Positions 45,042 to 54,589 of a stretch of 64,000 bases of DNA are shown here, in pieces. The notes beneath the pieces are model-generated. The model was not told the DNA's origin and did no database searches. It worked only from the letters and a program-made list of their open reading frames with translations. Position 1 is the first letter of the stretch, and each line of letters begins with the position of its first letter. A program made the translations under genes and the position numbers. Source of the DNA: Whitmania pigra (lineage: Eukaryota; Annelida; Clitellata; Hirudinida; Haemopidae); the NCBI GenBank assembly GCA_021613335.1, contig JAJTWR010000111.1, positions 1 to 64,000 of the forward strand, in the 5' to 3' direction.

Positions 45042-46292
45042 ATGAGTACTCGTGACGATATGCTGAGCCTGCTTCGCGCGCGCAAGCGCAACTATACGCT
45101 GCCACAGCCTTTCTATAGCGATCCCGAGTTTTTCAAGATCGATATGGACTTGATCTGGTATCGGGATTGGCTGTTTGTCGGCCATACCTGCGAGGTGGCA
45201 AAAGCCGGCCAGTATTTCACTGTGCAGATTGGGGATTATCCAGTGGTGGTGATCCGGGATCGTGAAGGCGCGGTCAGAGCCTTCCACAATTCATGCCGCC
45301 ACCGCGGCAGCCGGATCTGTACGGGAGCAAGAGGAACCGCGACCAAGATGGTGTGTCCGTACCACCAGTGGACCTACGATCTGAATGGAAAACTGCTTTT
45401 TGCCCGTCAGATGGCCGAAGGCTTCGATCCAGCCGCCCATTCGATCAAGCCGGTCGCCTGCGAGACCGTTGCCGGTTATATCTTTATTTGCCTGGCCAGC
45501 AAACCGGCGGCTTTTCAACCCTTCCGTACGCTGATGGAACCTTATTTCGCGCCGCATCGCTTGGCCGAGGCAAAGGTTGCCCATGAAGCGACAATCGTTG
45601 AAAAGGGGAATTGGAAGCTCGTTTGGGAAAATAACCGCGAGTGCTACCATTGTGCCGGGAACCACCCGGAACTGTGCCGGACCTATCCCGAAGCTCCCAC
45701 CGTCACCGGGGTCAGCGGCGGCGAGAGCGATCCTGGAATGGTCGAACATTGGAACCGTTGCGAGGCCGCGGGGTTACCGTCACGCTTTCGGATCGATCCA
45801 GAGGGGCAATATCGCGCGAACCGCTCGCCCTTGCTGAATGATGCGGTCAGCTACACGATGAGCGGACGTCCCGCGGTCCAACGGCATCTATCGGATCAGG
45901 TTGGCAGTAACGGTTATATCGGCGCGCTGATGCTTTTTCACTATCCAACGAGTTGGAACCATGTGCTTCTCGATCATGCGGTGACCTTCCGGGTGCTTCC
46001 CCTCAGCCCGACCGAGACCATGGTCACGACCAAGTGGCTGGTCCATAAGGATGCCGTCGAAGGCGTCGATTACAAGATTGACGAGCTGATCCATGTATGG
46101 ATGGAAACCAACGATCAAGACCGAAGAATCGTCGAAGAAAATTCTCTTGGCGTCCAGTCGCCAGCCTATGAGCCTGGACCTTATTCCGAACATCATGAAG
46201 GCGGGGTCGCGCAGTTTGTCGAATGGTATACGGCTTTCCTGGAACGCCGTTTGTCAGATCCCAGCGTCAGGACTCTCAGGAACGTCGCCTGA
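45042..46292 (+). CDS. gbcA: Rieske-type ring-hydroxylating/demethylating oxygenase alpha subunit, GbcA-like
   Basis: 416 residues. Rieske [2Fe-2S] ligands Cys85 and His87 in NSCRHRGSRIC, and Cys105 and His108 in VCPYHQWTYDL. The mononuclear iron region is WKLVWENNRECYHCAGNHPELCRTYPEAP. YTLPQPFYSDPEFFKIDMDLIWYRDWLFVGHTCEV and the overall length match the glycine-betaine monooxygenase (GbcA) and stachydrine demethylase group more than aromatic dioxygenases. It would N-demethylate a betaine, giving formaldehyde. The partner reductase gbcB is not adjacent. Confidence 0.85.
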   Translation: MSTRDDMLSLLRARKRNYTLPQPFYSDPEFFKIDMDLIWYRDWLFVGHTCEVAKAGQYFTVQIGDYPVVVIRDREGAVRAFHNSCRHRGSRICTGARGTATKMVCPYHQWTYDLNGKLLFARQMAEGFDPAAHSIKPVACETVAGYIFICLASKPAAFQPFRTLMEPYFAPHRLAEAKVAHEATIVEKGNWKLVWENNRECYHCAGNHPELCRTYPEAPTVTGVSGGESDPGMVEHWNRCEAAGLPSRFRIDPEGQYRANRSPLLNDAVSYTMSGRPAVQRHLSDQVGSNGYIGALMLFHYPTSWNHVLLDHAVTFRVLPLSPTETMVTTKWLVHKDAVEGVDYKIDELIHVWMETNDQDRRIVEENSLGVQSPAYEPGPYSEHHEGGVAQFVEWYTAFLERRLSDPSVRTLRNVA

Positions 46293-46324
46293 TTCGCGAC
46301 AAACAATAGGTCTCTCGGTGAAAT

Positions 46325-46370
46325 GACGCCGCGGCAGGGTCGCCTCCAGCTTCTGGAGGCGACCGGCGTC
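46325..46370. terminator. Strong hairpin after the Rieske gene, possible terminator
   Basis: GGTCGCCTCCAG (46338-46349) pairs perfectly with 46353-46364 around CTT, and outer GACGCC/GGCGTC arms extend it to 46325-46370 with one bulge. It begins 33 bp after the stop. No T-run follows. The remaining 46371-46620 contains only short open frames I cannot support. Confidence 0.45.
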
Positions 46371-46620
46371 GTTGATGAGGCGTTCGTGCATAGTGGAAAT
46401 GCAGCGCCAGGGCGAAAATCTTGATGAGGAAATCGCGAAAGGTTATATTCCTGAGCGCTGCTCGCGGCTTTTGGCGCACATTGATGTCGAGGTTCGATCC
46501 CGAAAAAATATTGGCTCGATGTCAGCCGGACGGTTGGAAATTTTCTTATTTTCCTGAATCTCGCAACTCTGGCTCTAATGCTGTATTCTTTATTTTAATT
46601 CTGGAGTACGATACAGCAAT

Positions 46621-46980
46621 ATGTATATTATTCGTTTGAAAAACTGCGCATTTTTTGCGCACCATGGCGTATTTGAAGAAGAGGAGGCGTTGGGGCAACG
46701 TTTCTATGTCGATATAGAGTTGGAGGTGAGTTCCAGTGAGGCCATCGATCAGGATCTAGTTGAGGGTACGGTAGATTATGCGGCAGCTTTTCTTGAAATT
46801 GAAAAGCTGGTATCGGGCCGGCGGCGTTTCCTGATAGAAGCTTTGGCTTTTGACATCGCCAAAGCGCTTTGCGCGCGCTTTGCGCAAATCGAGACCGCAC
46901 GCGTCACCGTAAGAAAGCCCAATGCCCCGGTGCGCGGGGTGCTTGATTATGTCGAAGTGACGGTCGTTTGGCCGCAGTGA
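46621..46980 (+). CDS. folB: Dihydroneopterin aldolase
   Basis: 119 residues. MYIIRLKNCAFFAHHGVFEEEEALGQRF start, then VDYAAAFLEIEKLV, RRFLIEALAFDIAKALC with the catalytic glutamate, and TVRKPNAPVRGVLDYVEVTV with the catalytic lysine. Makes 6-hydroxymethyl-dihydropterin for folate synthesis. Stands alone here, without folP or folK. Confidence 0.92.
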   Translation: MYIIRLKNCAFFAHHGVFEEEEALGQRFYVDIELEVSSSEAIDQDLVEGTVDYAAAFLEIEKLVSGRRRFLIEALAFDIAKALCARFAQIETARVTVRKPNAPVRGVLDYVEVTVVWPQ

Positions 46981-46991
46981 CATATCCCCAG

Positions 46992-47033
46992 CGGTCTCAA
47001 TCGGACATTCGATACCCTCGGATACAGGCATCG
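46992..47033. repeat. Second intergenic repeat family, copy 1
   Basis: GGTCTCAATCGGACATTCGA and the following CGGATACAGGCATCG resemble 54488-54530, which lies directly after metW, over about 42 bp at roughly 75-80% by eye. Located 12 bp after the folB stop. Confidence 0.45.
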
Positions 47034-47902
47034 CGTTCTTGACGGCAAACTGCTAGGGACTAAGGCATGAGGAGATGCTCAATCCAAAGATGTATATCTT
47101 TTTAAAGTTATTTTATTCGTATTCCGCGTAATTCGTCATTCGATGAAACGTGGAGATGGATATGGCGATCTGGCGTCAATCTCTTATTTGGAAAATTGCT
47201 CTGCCGGTTCCACTGTCGCTGCTAGCAATGATTGGCGCCATCGGCTGGATCGTTCCAGAACGGATCGACGCGGACGCGCAGGCAACTGCGGTTGAGAATG
47301 CCCTTCAAACGGTTGCGCATTTCCGCTCGGTCCGCGATTATTATAACGAGGCCGTCGTGCCCAAGATACGCGCCAGCGTCGATCTGAAAGCGACGCATTT
47401 GCACGCCAGCAATCCCAAGGGTCCCATTCCAACCACCTTTATCCTGGATATGTCCGACCGCCTGCAGAACCGGGGCGTCAGCTTGCACCTTGTACAGCCC
47501 CTACCCTTTTCCGGATCGCGCCAACCGCAAGGACGATGCTTTTGAAAAAGCAGCGTGGGAAAAACTGCAAGAAACGCCGGATGTACCCTATGTCGCGCGT
47601 GAGACGCTGAACGGTAAGGAGACCATCCGCGTCGCCGTTGGCGACCGGATGGCGGAGGGGTGCGTCGCTTGCCATAACGCGCACCCGCAATCGCCGAAAA
47701 AAGACTGGAAGGTTGGGGATGTCCGCAGAGTCTTTGAAATTCAAACGGTCATCGCTTCCCAATTGGCGCGCGGCCGAATATTAATCTATTCCGTGCTGGG
47801 GATTGTGTTGGGCGCTGGTTGTATCGTTTTGGTCGTATCTCTTCTTTCAACTCGCGCCGTCGCCCGGCCGCTGCGCAGCGTCAACAATGCCGTCAATCAG
47901 CT

Positions 47903-49186
47903 GGACACCTCCGGAAACCTGATTTTTTAAGGATCTTTGGTTGAGGAATGGCTGTTTTTTGGCATAAGTCGGGTGAAGAGGACGATGTTCCGGGGTTTGC
48001 GAGGCGACTTTACCTGGTTTTCCTTGTTCCCCAGGGTCAGACGGGGTTCATTTTTTCCAACCAGCACCAGCGTTTCATGTTGTAAGCCATGTTGGCCAGA
48101 GTGATGGTCGCCTCTGCTCTTGCTTTTCCGATGGTTCGGATGAAGAGACTCATGCGATCTTTCTGTTCGGCGAAGACGTGCTCAACGCGGGCGCGGATTT
48201 TGGACTTCACCGCATTGGCCCTCGCTGTGGCCTTGCTCATCGGTCTGCCCTTTGGTTTCTTGCGATGGATGCGGCTGACCTTGCCATGATCAAGCAGAAA
48301 TTCCTCGTTGCTCTTTGAGCGGTATGCCGTATCGGCCCATACATCCGAGGCTGTGTTCCGGGCAATCAGCCCCTCTCGCAGCCGCGCTCCATCCGCGGCG
48401 GCGGCATCCGTGACGAGGCAGCGGCGGATGATACCATGTCGGCGGTCAATGGAAATGTGGCTTTTGTAGCCAAAGACCGGGGTCGCGATATCGATCTGCG
48501 GCGTCCCATCCTCTTTGGGCCTGGCTTTGGAGAGTTTCATCGTCCAGCGAGCCTCTCGATCCTTCTGCCGTAATTTGGCCGGCTTGTCCTTCCATGCTTC
48601 GGGAATTTGACCGGCTTTGATCGCCTCTTTCTCGCTGTCTTTGTTGCGCTGGCGTGGGGCTGCCACCAGCGTCGCGTCAATGATCTGGCCGCCCATGGCA
48701 AGATAGCCTGCATCGGAAATCATCTGATCGAGGGTTTGAAACAGCCGGTCCAGCGCCCTGGCCGTGATCAGCGCCTCGCGAAAATCCCACAGCGTGTTGG
48801 CGTCGGGAACCGCTTCGCCGGGACGCAAACCGCAGAACCGAAGCCAGGTCAGGCGATCTTGCACCTGGTAGGCCGTCTGCTGGAGTGACAGGCCATAGAG
48901 CCCCTGCAAGACCAGCATCTTGAACTTCAGCACCACATCGAACCCGGGGCGTCCCCCTTTCGAGGGGTCGGAACGTCGAACCGCCTTGCTCAGAGCCGGG
49001 CGAAACTGCTCGAAGCAGACCGTTCGCTCCAGTTTCTCCAGCGGATCACCTTCCGCCGACAGAGCTTCAAGGCTGTGTTCGAAATCCCAGAAACCAACCT
49101 GACCCTTCATCAAGGCCTCCATCCATCTACCGATACAGACAATTGAATCATAAAATCGTCACCAACGCCAGTTTCCGGAGGCGTCC
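47903..49186. mobile_element. IS5-family insertion sequence, complete copy
   Basis: 1284 bp. Left end GGACACCTCCGGAAACCTG, right end complement GGACGCCTCCGGAAACTG. AGCT at 47899-47902 and again at 49187-49190 is a 4-bp target duplication, confirmed because removing one AGCT restores the chemoreceptor reading frame across the junction. Carries one intact transposase gene on the minus strand. Confidence 0.95.
48037..49122 (-). CDS. IS5-family transposase, intact
   Basis: 361 residues. N-terminal GQVGFWDFEHSLEALSAEGDPLEKL, HTH-like LKFKMLVLQGLYGLSLQQTAYQVQDR, then DDE residues: Asp in QIIDATLVAAP (about 150), Asp in VWADTAYRSK (about 268) and Glu in RARVEHVFAEQKDRM (about 325). The Y-(2)-R-(3)-E-(6)-K type signature is present at the end. 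The reading frame is uninterrupted, so the element could still be active. Confidence 0.93.
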   Translation of the reverse strand: MEALMKGQVGFWDFEHSLEALSAEGDPLEKLERTVCFEQFRPALSKAVRRSDPSKGGRPGFDVVLKFKMLVLQGLYGLSLQQTAYQVQDRLTWLRFCGLRPGEAVPDANTLWDFREALITARALDRLFQTLDQMISDAGYLAMGGQIIDATLVAAPRQRNKDSEKEAIKAGQIPEAWKDKPAKLRQKDREARWTMKLSKARPKEDGTPQIDIATPVFGYKSHISIDRRHGIIRRCLVTDAAAADGARLREGLIARNTASDVWADTAYRSKSNEEFLLDHGKVSRIHRKKPKGRPMSKATARANAVKSKIRARVEHVFAEQKDRMSLFIRTIGKARAEATITLANMAYNMKRWCWLEKMNPV

Positions 49187-50130
49187 AGCTGGCCAACGGC
49201 GAACGCCGCTTGAAGCTGGTTCGAGAAACGGCGAGCAAAGATGAAATCGGCAGCCTTTCGCGCGCACTCGAAAAATTTGGCATCACCCTCGAACAGCAAG
49301 AAGCGCGCGGGGAACAGGAAATTCGCGAAGCCGCCGAACGCGAGGAATTTCAACGCAACGCAGCGCGGCAGATGGAACTTGCCAGCTTGACGCGCCATCT
49401 CGAACCTGCTGGCCAAGCTCAATGGCGTGACCGATCAGCTCGATCAGGCGGCGTCCACGATGACCGATACGGTCCAGCAAGCCAATAGCACCTTTGCCAC
49501 CATCTCCAGCGCCACCAGCCAAACCCACGCCAGTGTCCAGGCCACAGCCGGCGCTGCCGAAGAACTTCTGACCGCCAATGCCAACATTGCCGATCGTGCG
49601 CGAGAAGCCCTCTCCATCTCGCGCAAGGTTGTGACCGAAACCAAATCCATGGATCGCCTGATCGCCGATTTGAGAAATACGGTCGAACGCATCGCCAATG
49701 CCGGGCGGTTGATCAATGAAATCGCCGGTCAGACAAACCTTTTAGCGCTCAATGCCACGATCGAAGCGGTACGCGCCGGCGCCAACAGCACCGCCGAGGC
49801 GGTGCGAGAGGTTCGCGGCGTGATCAAGTGCCTGGAACGCTTGGCTTCCGATATCTCCAACTCGGTCGAGCAACAACAAGCGGCAACCAGCAGGATTGCC
49901 AGCCAAATGCAGGATGCCGCCACTGCGGAAGTAAGCGTCGCGGCCAGCACCGTCGAGAGCGCCTTGCAAGCCTCCGCCACGGTTCATACCTCCGTTGCCA
50001 ATCTCAATGCCGAAAGCATCAGCCTGCAAGGCTTGGCGGAACGGTTTCTCACCGATGTGCGGCAAGAGGCGCGGTGACCGTTTGCCAAGCGCCTTCCATT
50101 CGCCATTCATCCGATCGATGGCTTCCTCGT

Positions 50131-51066
50131 TCATCCAACGAAATGAGCCAGGAGAAAGGATACGCTCAAGACCGACAACATGGTTGAAAGCAAAATCGCC
50201 GCTGAGGTTTGAGCGACCAGCCGGTCGTATTGTCGAGCCAGGACAAACGCTCCGGCGCCGGTTGGCAAGGCATTGAGCAGAACGGCAATTTTCCCCATTA
50301 GCGGATCAACCCCCAGCCAGTGAAGGCCGATCAGCCAGGTCAAGGCCGGCATCAGCGCCAGCTTCATCGCGATTAGCCAACTGATCGCTCTCAGGTTGCC
50401 GCGCACCGGTTGGCCGGCCAAGAACAACCCAAGAGAGAACAAGGCGCAGGGGCTTGCCGCAGCGCCGAGCAACTCGGCGAAATTGCGCGCCGCTCCGGGA
50501 AGCGGCGCCCTGGCGAGAGCCAGCGCCGCCCCAAGCGCCGGCGCCATCAGCATGGGATTCTTCAACAGCGCCAACCCAACCCCTCGCAAGGTTTTCAGCA
50601 GGCCGGCGCCGGCGTGGAGATCGCTTTCGATGGCCACCACTGCCACGCCGACGATCACCGATGTCGTGACGATCGTGCCGGCAATCGCTGGCGGCAATCC
50701 ATCTTGACCAAAAACCATCAGGGATAAGGGGATGCCCATATAGCCGACATTGCCATAGATTGCCGTTACCCCCTGGATGGCCAGATCGGCCAGGCGCAAG
50801 CCGAACGCCAACCGGCCGATGATGAGCGTTACCGCCAGGGTGGCGAGCGCCGACAGACCGAAAGCCAGCAAAAAGTCCGGATTCATCGCTTGCGCGATTG
50901 GAACGCGAAACATAACCAGGAACAATAGCGCTGGCAGTGCGAACCAATAGACGAAACTATTGAGCGCCTCGGAGGAGGCGGAGCCCAATACCCCAAGGCG
51001 CCCTGCGAGATAACCGGCGAAAATCAGTCCGAAAACCGGAATGGCAACATTGAAAACCGCATCCAT
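50131..51066 (-). CDS. AEC-family (auxin efflux carrier) transporter
   Basis: 311 residues from ATG 51066; the frame is open to 51135. About ten membrane segments, starting AVFNVAIPVFGLIFAGYLAGRLGVL. YGNVGYMGIPLSLMVFG is the family's mid-protein motif, and KNPMLMAPALGAALAL plus AVLLNALPTGAGAFVLARQYD are late motifs. Bacterial members export or import malate, malonate or other anions; substrate unknown. Divergent from the TerB-like gene. Confidence 0.87.
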   Translation of the reverse strand: MDAVFNVAIPVFGLIFAGYLAGRLGVLGSASSEALNSFVYWFALPALLFLVMFRVPIAQAMNPDFLLAFGLSALATLAVTLIIGRLAFGLRLADLAIQGVTAIYGNVGYMGIPLSLMVFGQDGLPPAIAGTIVTTSVIVGVAVVAIESDLHAGAGLLKTLRGVGLALLKNPMLMAPALGAALALARAPLPGAARNFAELLGAAASPCALFSLGLFLAGQPVRGNLRAISWLIAMKLALMPALTWLIGLHWLGVDPLMGKIAVLLNALPTGAGAFVLARQYDRLVAQTSAAILLSTMLSVLSVSFLLAHFVG

Positions 51067-51202
51067 CCGCCTGTCCTCCCAACCATGAGCGCCAGTACAG
51101 TAAGCGGTGCGCCGCCAGATCGGCATGCCGTTCAATCAAGTCTGCCTTGCGGCAGGTAAACCGATGTATGCTAAAGCGATACTACAGAAGGGTCGTGTGC
51201 AC

Positions 51203-51607
51203 ATGTCTGGTCATTACGTTCCGTTGATCCACACCATGGTCTTGATGTCGGCTGCTGACCGCAACATGACCGATGCTGAATTATCGGTCATCGGCGATAT
51301 CATCACCCATCTGCCGGCCTTTGCCGGTTTCGATAGCCAGCGCTTGCCGGAAGTGGCGGCGCAATGCGTCGATCTGTTGGATGACGATCACGGGCTCAGC
51401 CGGGTCCTCTCTGCGATCATCGATGCTTTGCCGGCCAGATTGTATGAAACGGCCTATGCCTTGGCCTGCGATGTCGCTGCCAGCGACGGCAAACCCAGCC
51501 AGGAGGAATTGCGTCTTCTGGAAATCTTGCGCGACCGGCTGGATATCGACCGGTTGATTGCCGCTGCCATCGAACGCGGCGCGCGCGCGCGCTTCATCCG
51601 GCCATGA
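51203..51607 (+). CDS. TerB-like protein
   Basis: 134 residues from ATG 51203 (GTG 51197 possible; AGAAGG upstream). All-helical TerB pattern: MVLMSAADRNMTDAELSVIGDIITHLPAF, then YALACDVAASDGKPSQEELRLLEILRDRLDID. The acidic AAADG-like turns are the metal sites known from TerB. Function in cells is poorly defined; the family is linked to tellurite resistance and envelope stress. Ends 190 bp before the TauE-type gene. Confidence 0.8.
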   Translation: MSGHYVPLIHTMVLMSAADRNMTDAELSVIGDIITHLPAFAGFDSQRLPEVAAQCVDLLDDDHGLSRVLSAIIDALPARLYETAYALACDVAASDGKPSQEELRLLEILRDRLDIDRLIAAAIERGARARFIRP

Positions 51608-51797
51608 CCGAGGCGGCGCTCTGCTGCCGGCCGTTCCGGCAGGCACCCGCCCGCCTCTTGCCCGGCTCGAGCAGAAGATTGCCGACGACTGGCAAATCAG
51701 CACGCAGCGCTTCATCCTGGCAACCGTGGGCATTGATGCCGTCACGATCCTGCGGACGATGTTCGGGCTTGCCATGTCTGCCATGCAAGGAGCGACG

Positions 51798-52562
51798 ATG
51801 ATCGACGACGTGTCATTCTATGCCCTGGCGGTGCCGGCGGTGATGCTTTTCGGGCTGGCCAAGGGCGGTTTTTCTGGCATCGCAACCTTGAGCGTGCCGA
51901 TGATCGCCCTGGTCATATCGCCGGTGCAAGCGGCGGCGATTTTATTGCCGATCCTGATCTTGCAGGATCTGTTCAGCATGTGGGCCTACCGCCGCTCGGT
52001 CGATTGGGGGGTGCTGACACGCATGCTGCCGGGGGCCGGTCTTGGAATCCTGGCCGGCTATCTGCTCGCAGCCCGGGTCGATGAGGCGGCGGTGGCCCTG
52101 GCGGTCGGGGCGATCGCCATTGTCTTCGCCTTGCGGCAATTGCTGTGGCCGAAAGTGACGATCCACGCCGCCGGACCTGTCATGGACCGGGTGCAAGGCC
52201 TGTTCTGGGGGGCGATATCGGGCTTCACCAGCATGATCGCCCATGCCGGCGGACCGCCCTTTCAGATTTACACCTTGCCCAAGGGTATGACGCGGAATAT
52301 TTATGCCGGCACCACGGCGATGTTCTTCGGTCTGGTCAATTGGGTCAAGGTGCCGCCCTATCTGGCGCTCGGTCAGTTCAACCGCGAAAGTCTGCTGACG
52401 GCGGCGGTCCTGGCGCCGGTTGCTATCGTGTCCACCTTGGCCGGGGTGCGGTTGGTTCAACTGGTTCCAGCTGAACGTTTCTTCCGGGTGATCTTATATC
52501 TGTTGCTGGCGGTCGGAATCGATCTGGTCTACGATGGGAGCAGCCGGCTGCTGGGCGGATGA
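51798..52562 (+). CDS. TauE/SafE-family anion permease
   Basis: 254 residues from ATG 51798, chosen because AAGGAG is seven bases upstream; the frame is open from 51558. Seven to eight membrane segments with two related halves: GLAKGGFSGIATLSVPMIALVISPVQAAAILLPILILQD and ISGFTSMIAHAGGPPFQIYTLPKGM. Exports sulfite, sulfoacetate or related anions in characterised members. Confidence 0.88.
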   Translation: MIDDVSFYALAVPAVMLFGLAKGGFSGIATLSVPMIALVISPVQAAAILLPILILQDLFSMWAYRRSVDWGVLTRMLPGAGLGILAGYLLAARVDEAAVALAVGAIAIVFALRQLLWPKVTIHAAGPVMDRVQGLFWGAISGFTSMIAHAGGPPFQIYTLPKGMTRNIYAGTTAMFFGLVNWVKVPPYLALGQFNRESLLTAAVLAPVAIVSTLAGVRLVQLVPAERFFRVILYLLLAVGIDLVYDGSSRLLGG

Positions 52563-52662
52563 CAGACGAAGGCGTTTGCAAAGAAACTATTGACAGCGCT
52601 GGGTTTAACGCCGACATATCTACCTCTGGTTCCATGATTTATCTGGGAGTGGCAACCGCCCG

Positions 52663-53853
52663 ATGTCCGCGCCCGTCGTCTCCGGGGCGCAAGGGGCTTT
52701 TCCGCGTTCCTTCGATCCGGCATCGCTGCCCGGTCATCATTTGGCCGTTGGCTGCGATCGGCCCTTACGGTTGGATTGCGGCATCGACCTTGCCCCGTTT
52801 ACCTTGGCTTACACCACCTGCGGCACGCTGAACGCCGACAAGTCGAACGCCATTTTGATCTGCCATGCCTTGACCGGCGATCAATATATCGTCGGCCCTC
52901 ATCCGCTGACCGGGCGCGAGGGCTGGTGGCAGATGCTGGTTGGGCCGGGCAAGCTGTTCGATACCGACCGGTATTTCCTGATCTGCTCGAATGTCATCGG
53001 CGGCTGCATGGGATCGACCGGACCGCGCGATATCGACCCTGCGACCGGCAAACCCTACGGGCTGACCTTTCCGGTCATCACGGTTGCCGACATGGTGCGA
53101 GCGCAAGCGCGCATTGTCGATCATCTAGGCATCGACACGCTGTTTGCCGTGGTCGGCGGTTCGATGGGCGGGATGCAGGCGCTGGAATGGGCGGCGCATT
53201 ATCCCGACCGGGTGTTCGCCGCCGTGCCAATCGCCACGGCCACGCGCCATTCGGCGCAAAACATCGCCTTTCACGAGGTCGGCCGGCAGGCGATCATCGC
53301 CGATCCCGACTGGCGCGGCGGCGCTTATCTGGCGTCCGGCTGCATTCCTTATCGCGGGTTGGCAGTGGCGCGCATGGCCGCGCACATCACTTACTTGTCT
53401 GAGCCGGCCTTGCATCGCAAATTCGGGCGCAATCTGCAAAATCGCAGCGGCGTCACCTATGGCTTCGATGCCGATTTTCAAGTGGAAAGCTATTTGCGTC
53501 ACCAAGGATCGACCTTTGTCGAGCGCTTTGACGCCAATTCCTACCTCTATATCACGCGCGCGATGGATTATTTCGATTTAGCGCAAGAGTTTGGCTCGGT
53601 TGCCGACGCTTTTCGCGGCAGCCGGACGCGGTTTTGCGTGGTGTCCTTTTCCTCGGACTGGCTGTTTCCAACGCAAGAAAGCCGGATGCTGGCGCGGGCG
53701 CTGAACGCGGTGGCCGCCAATGTCAGTTTCGTCGAGATCCAAACCGATCGCGGCCATGACGCTTTTTTGCTCGATGAACCGGAATTTCATGCCGTCCTTG
53801 GCGGTTTTGTCGCCGGATGCGCGGAAAAACGCGGTTTGCGAAAGTCGATATGA
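52663..53853 (+). CDS. metX: Homoserine O-acyltransferase
   Basis: 396 residues. Alpha/beta-hydrolase fold: [16 protein letters not shown], nucleophile elbow [15 protein letters not shown], acid in [13 protein letters not shown] and the histidine in [39 protein letters not shown] is diagnostic for MetX. Acylates homoserine for methionine synthesis. The gap 52563-52662 holds nothing else recognisable. Confidence 0.94.
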   Translation: MSAPVVSGAQGAFPRSFDPASLPGHHLAVGCDRPLRLDCGIDLAPFTLAYTTCGTLNADKSNAILICHALTGDQYIVGPHPLTGREGWWQMLVGPGKLFDTDRYFLICSNVIGGCMGSTGPRDIDPATGKPYGLTFPVITVADMVRAQARIVDHLGIDTLFAVVGGSMGGMQALEWAAHYPDRVFAAVPIATATRHSAQNIAFHEVGRQAIIADPDWRGGAYLASGCIPYRGLAVARMAAHITYLSEPALHRKFGRNLQNRSGVTYGFDADFQVESYLRHQGSTFVERFDANSYLYITRAMDYFDLAQEFGSVADAFRGSRTRFCVVSFSSDWLFPTQESRMLARALNAVAANVSFVEIQTDRGHDAFLLDEPEFHAVLGGFVAGCAEKRGLRKSI

Positions 53854-54485
53854 GCCCCGTCGCGCCCACCGAACGCTCCTCCATCCGCGTCGATCTGCAA
53901 CAGATCGCCGACATCATCCCCGCCAAGGCGCGGCTGTTGGATGTCGGCTGCGGCGACGGGGCGCTGCTCGCGTATCTGGTCCATGACAAGCAGGTGGACG
54001 GTCGCGGTATCGAATTGAGCCAGGCGGGGGTCAATGTCTGCGTTGGCCGCGGTTTATCGGTTATCCAGGGCGATGCCGATACCGATCTGGCGCATTATCC
54101 CGATCAGGCGTTCGATTACGCCGTGCTGAGCCAAACCCTGCAAGCCACCCGCGAACCGCGCCGGGTGCTGGGCGAGCTGGTGCGTATTGCCAGGTGCGCG
54201 ATCGTCAGCTTGCCGAATTTCGGCCATTGGCGGATGCGGACAGCCTTGTTGTTCAAGGGGCGCATGCCGCATACGGCAACCCTTGCCCATCAATGGTACG
54301 ATACCCCTAATATTCACCTGTGCACGATCACCGACTTTGTCGATCTGGCATCGGCGATGGCATTGGAGATCGAACGCTCGGTGATGCTCGATGATGCCGG
54401 CTGCCCATTGCGCGGCGTTTGGGGACAAACGCTCGCCAACCTTCTCGCCGCCCAAGGGCTGTTTGTCCTGCGGCGTCGCCCCTAG
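53850..54485 (+). CDS. metW: Methionine biosynthesis protein MetW (SAM-fold)
   Basis: 211 residues from ATG 53850, overlapping the metX stop as [35 protein letters not shown] is the methyltransferase-like motif [27 protein letters not shown] and [21 protein letters not shown] are MetW-specific. Needed with MetX for efficient homoserine acylation in several proteobacteria. Confidence 0.93.
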   Translation: MSPVAPTERSSIRVDLQQIADIIPAKARLLDVGCGDGALLAYLVHDKQVDGRGIELSQAGVNVCVGRGLSVIQGDADTDLAHYPDQAFDYAVLSQTLQATREPRRVLGELVRIARCAIVSLPNFGHWRMRTALLFKGRMPHTATLAHQWYDTPNIHLCTITDFVDLASAMALEIERSVMLDDAGCPLRGVWGQTLANLLAAQGLFVLRRRP

Positions 54486-54487
54486 AG

Positions 54488-54541
54488 GCGATCTCAATCC
54501 GACATCTGCCGCCTTCGGATACAGGCGTCGAGCAAATGTCG
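54488..54541. repeat. Second intergenic repeat family, copy 2, with hairpin
   Basis: GATCTCAATCCGACATCTGC followed by TTCGGATACAGGCGTCG resembles 46992-47033. CCGACATCTG and CAAATGTCGG (to 54541) form a stem with one mismatch. It lies directly after metW and could act as its transcript end, though no T-run follows. Confidence 0.45.
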
Positions 54542-54589
54542 GAATCCACAAGAGCGCGAGCAACAGAATCGGTCGTGCGTCGGATCCGG

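Larger units (their letters stand above)
47150..50077 (+). pseudogene. Haem-binding methyl-accepting chemotaxis protein, broken by two frameshifts and an IS5 insertion
   Basis: Segment 1 (47156 to about 47497): N-terminal membrane anchor and the start of a DUF3365/Tll0287-like sensor domain. Segment 2 (about 47498-47902), one frame over: YSPYPFPDR, the c-type haem motif GCVACHNAHPQSPKKDWK, a second membrane segment (ILIYSVLGIVLGAGCIVLVVSLL) and the start of HAMP (ARPLRSVNNAVNQL). The IS5 element occupies 47903-49186. Segment 3 (from 49191) continues exactly as LANGERRLKLVRETASKDEIGSLSRALEKFG when one AGCT is removed. A further frameshift near 49395 leads into the signalling domain (INEIAGQTNLLALNATIEAVRAGA) up to 50077. 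Likely a former haem-based redox or gas chemoreceptor; now inactive unless the frameshifts are errors. Confidence 0.85.

Noticed and set aside
46372..46557. A 61-residue gene between the Rieske oxygenase and folB
   Set aside because: No recognisable domain, no ribosome site, and another frame overlaps it equally well; not supportable.
3561..49186. The two IS5 copies as ends of a 45-kb composite transposon
   Set aside because: They enclose core genes (parC, era, rnc, rsh, hemB) and the left copy is dead; independent insertions are far more likely.
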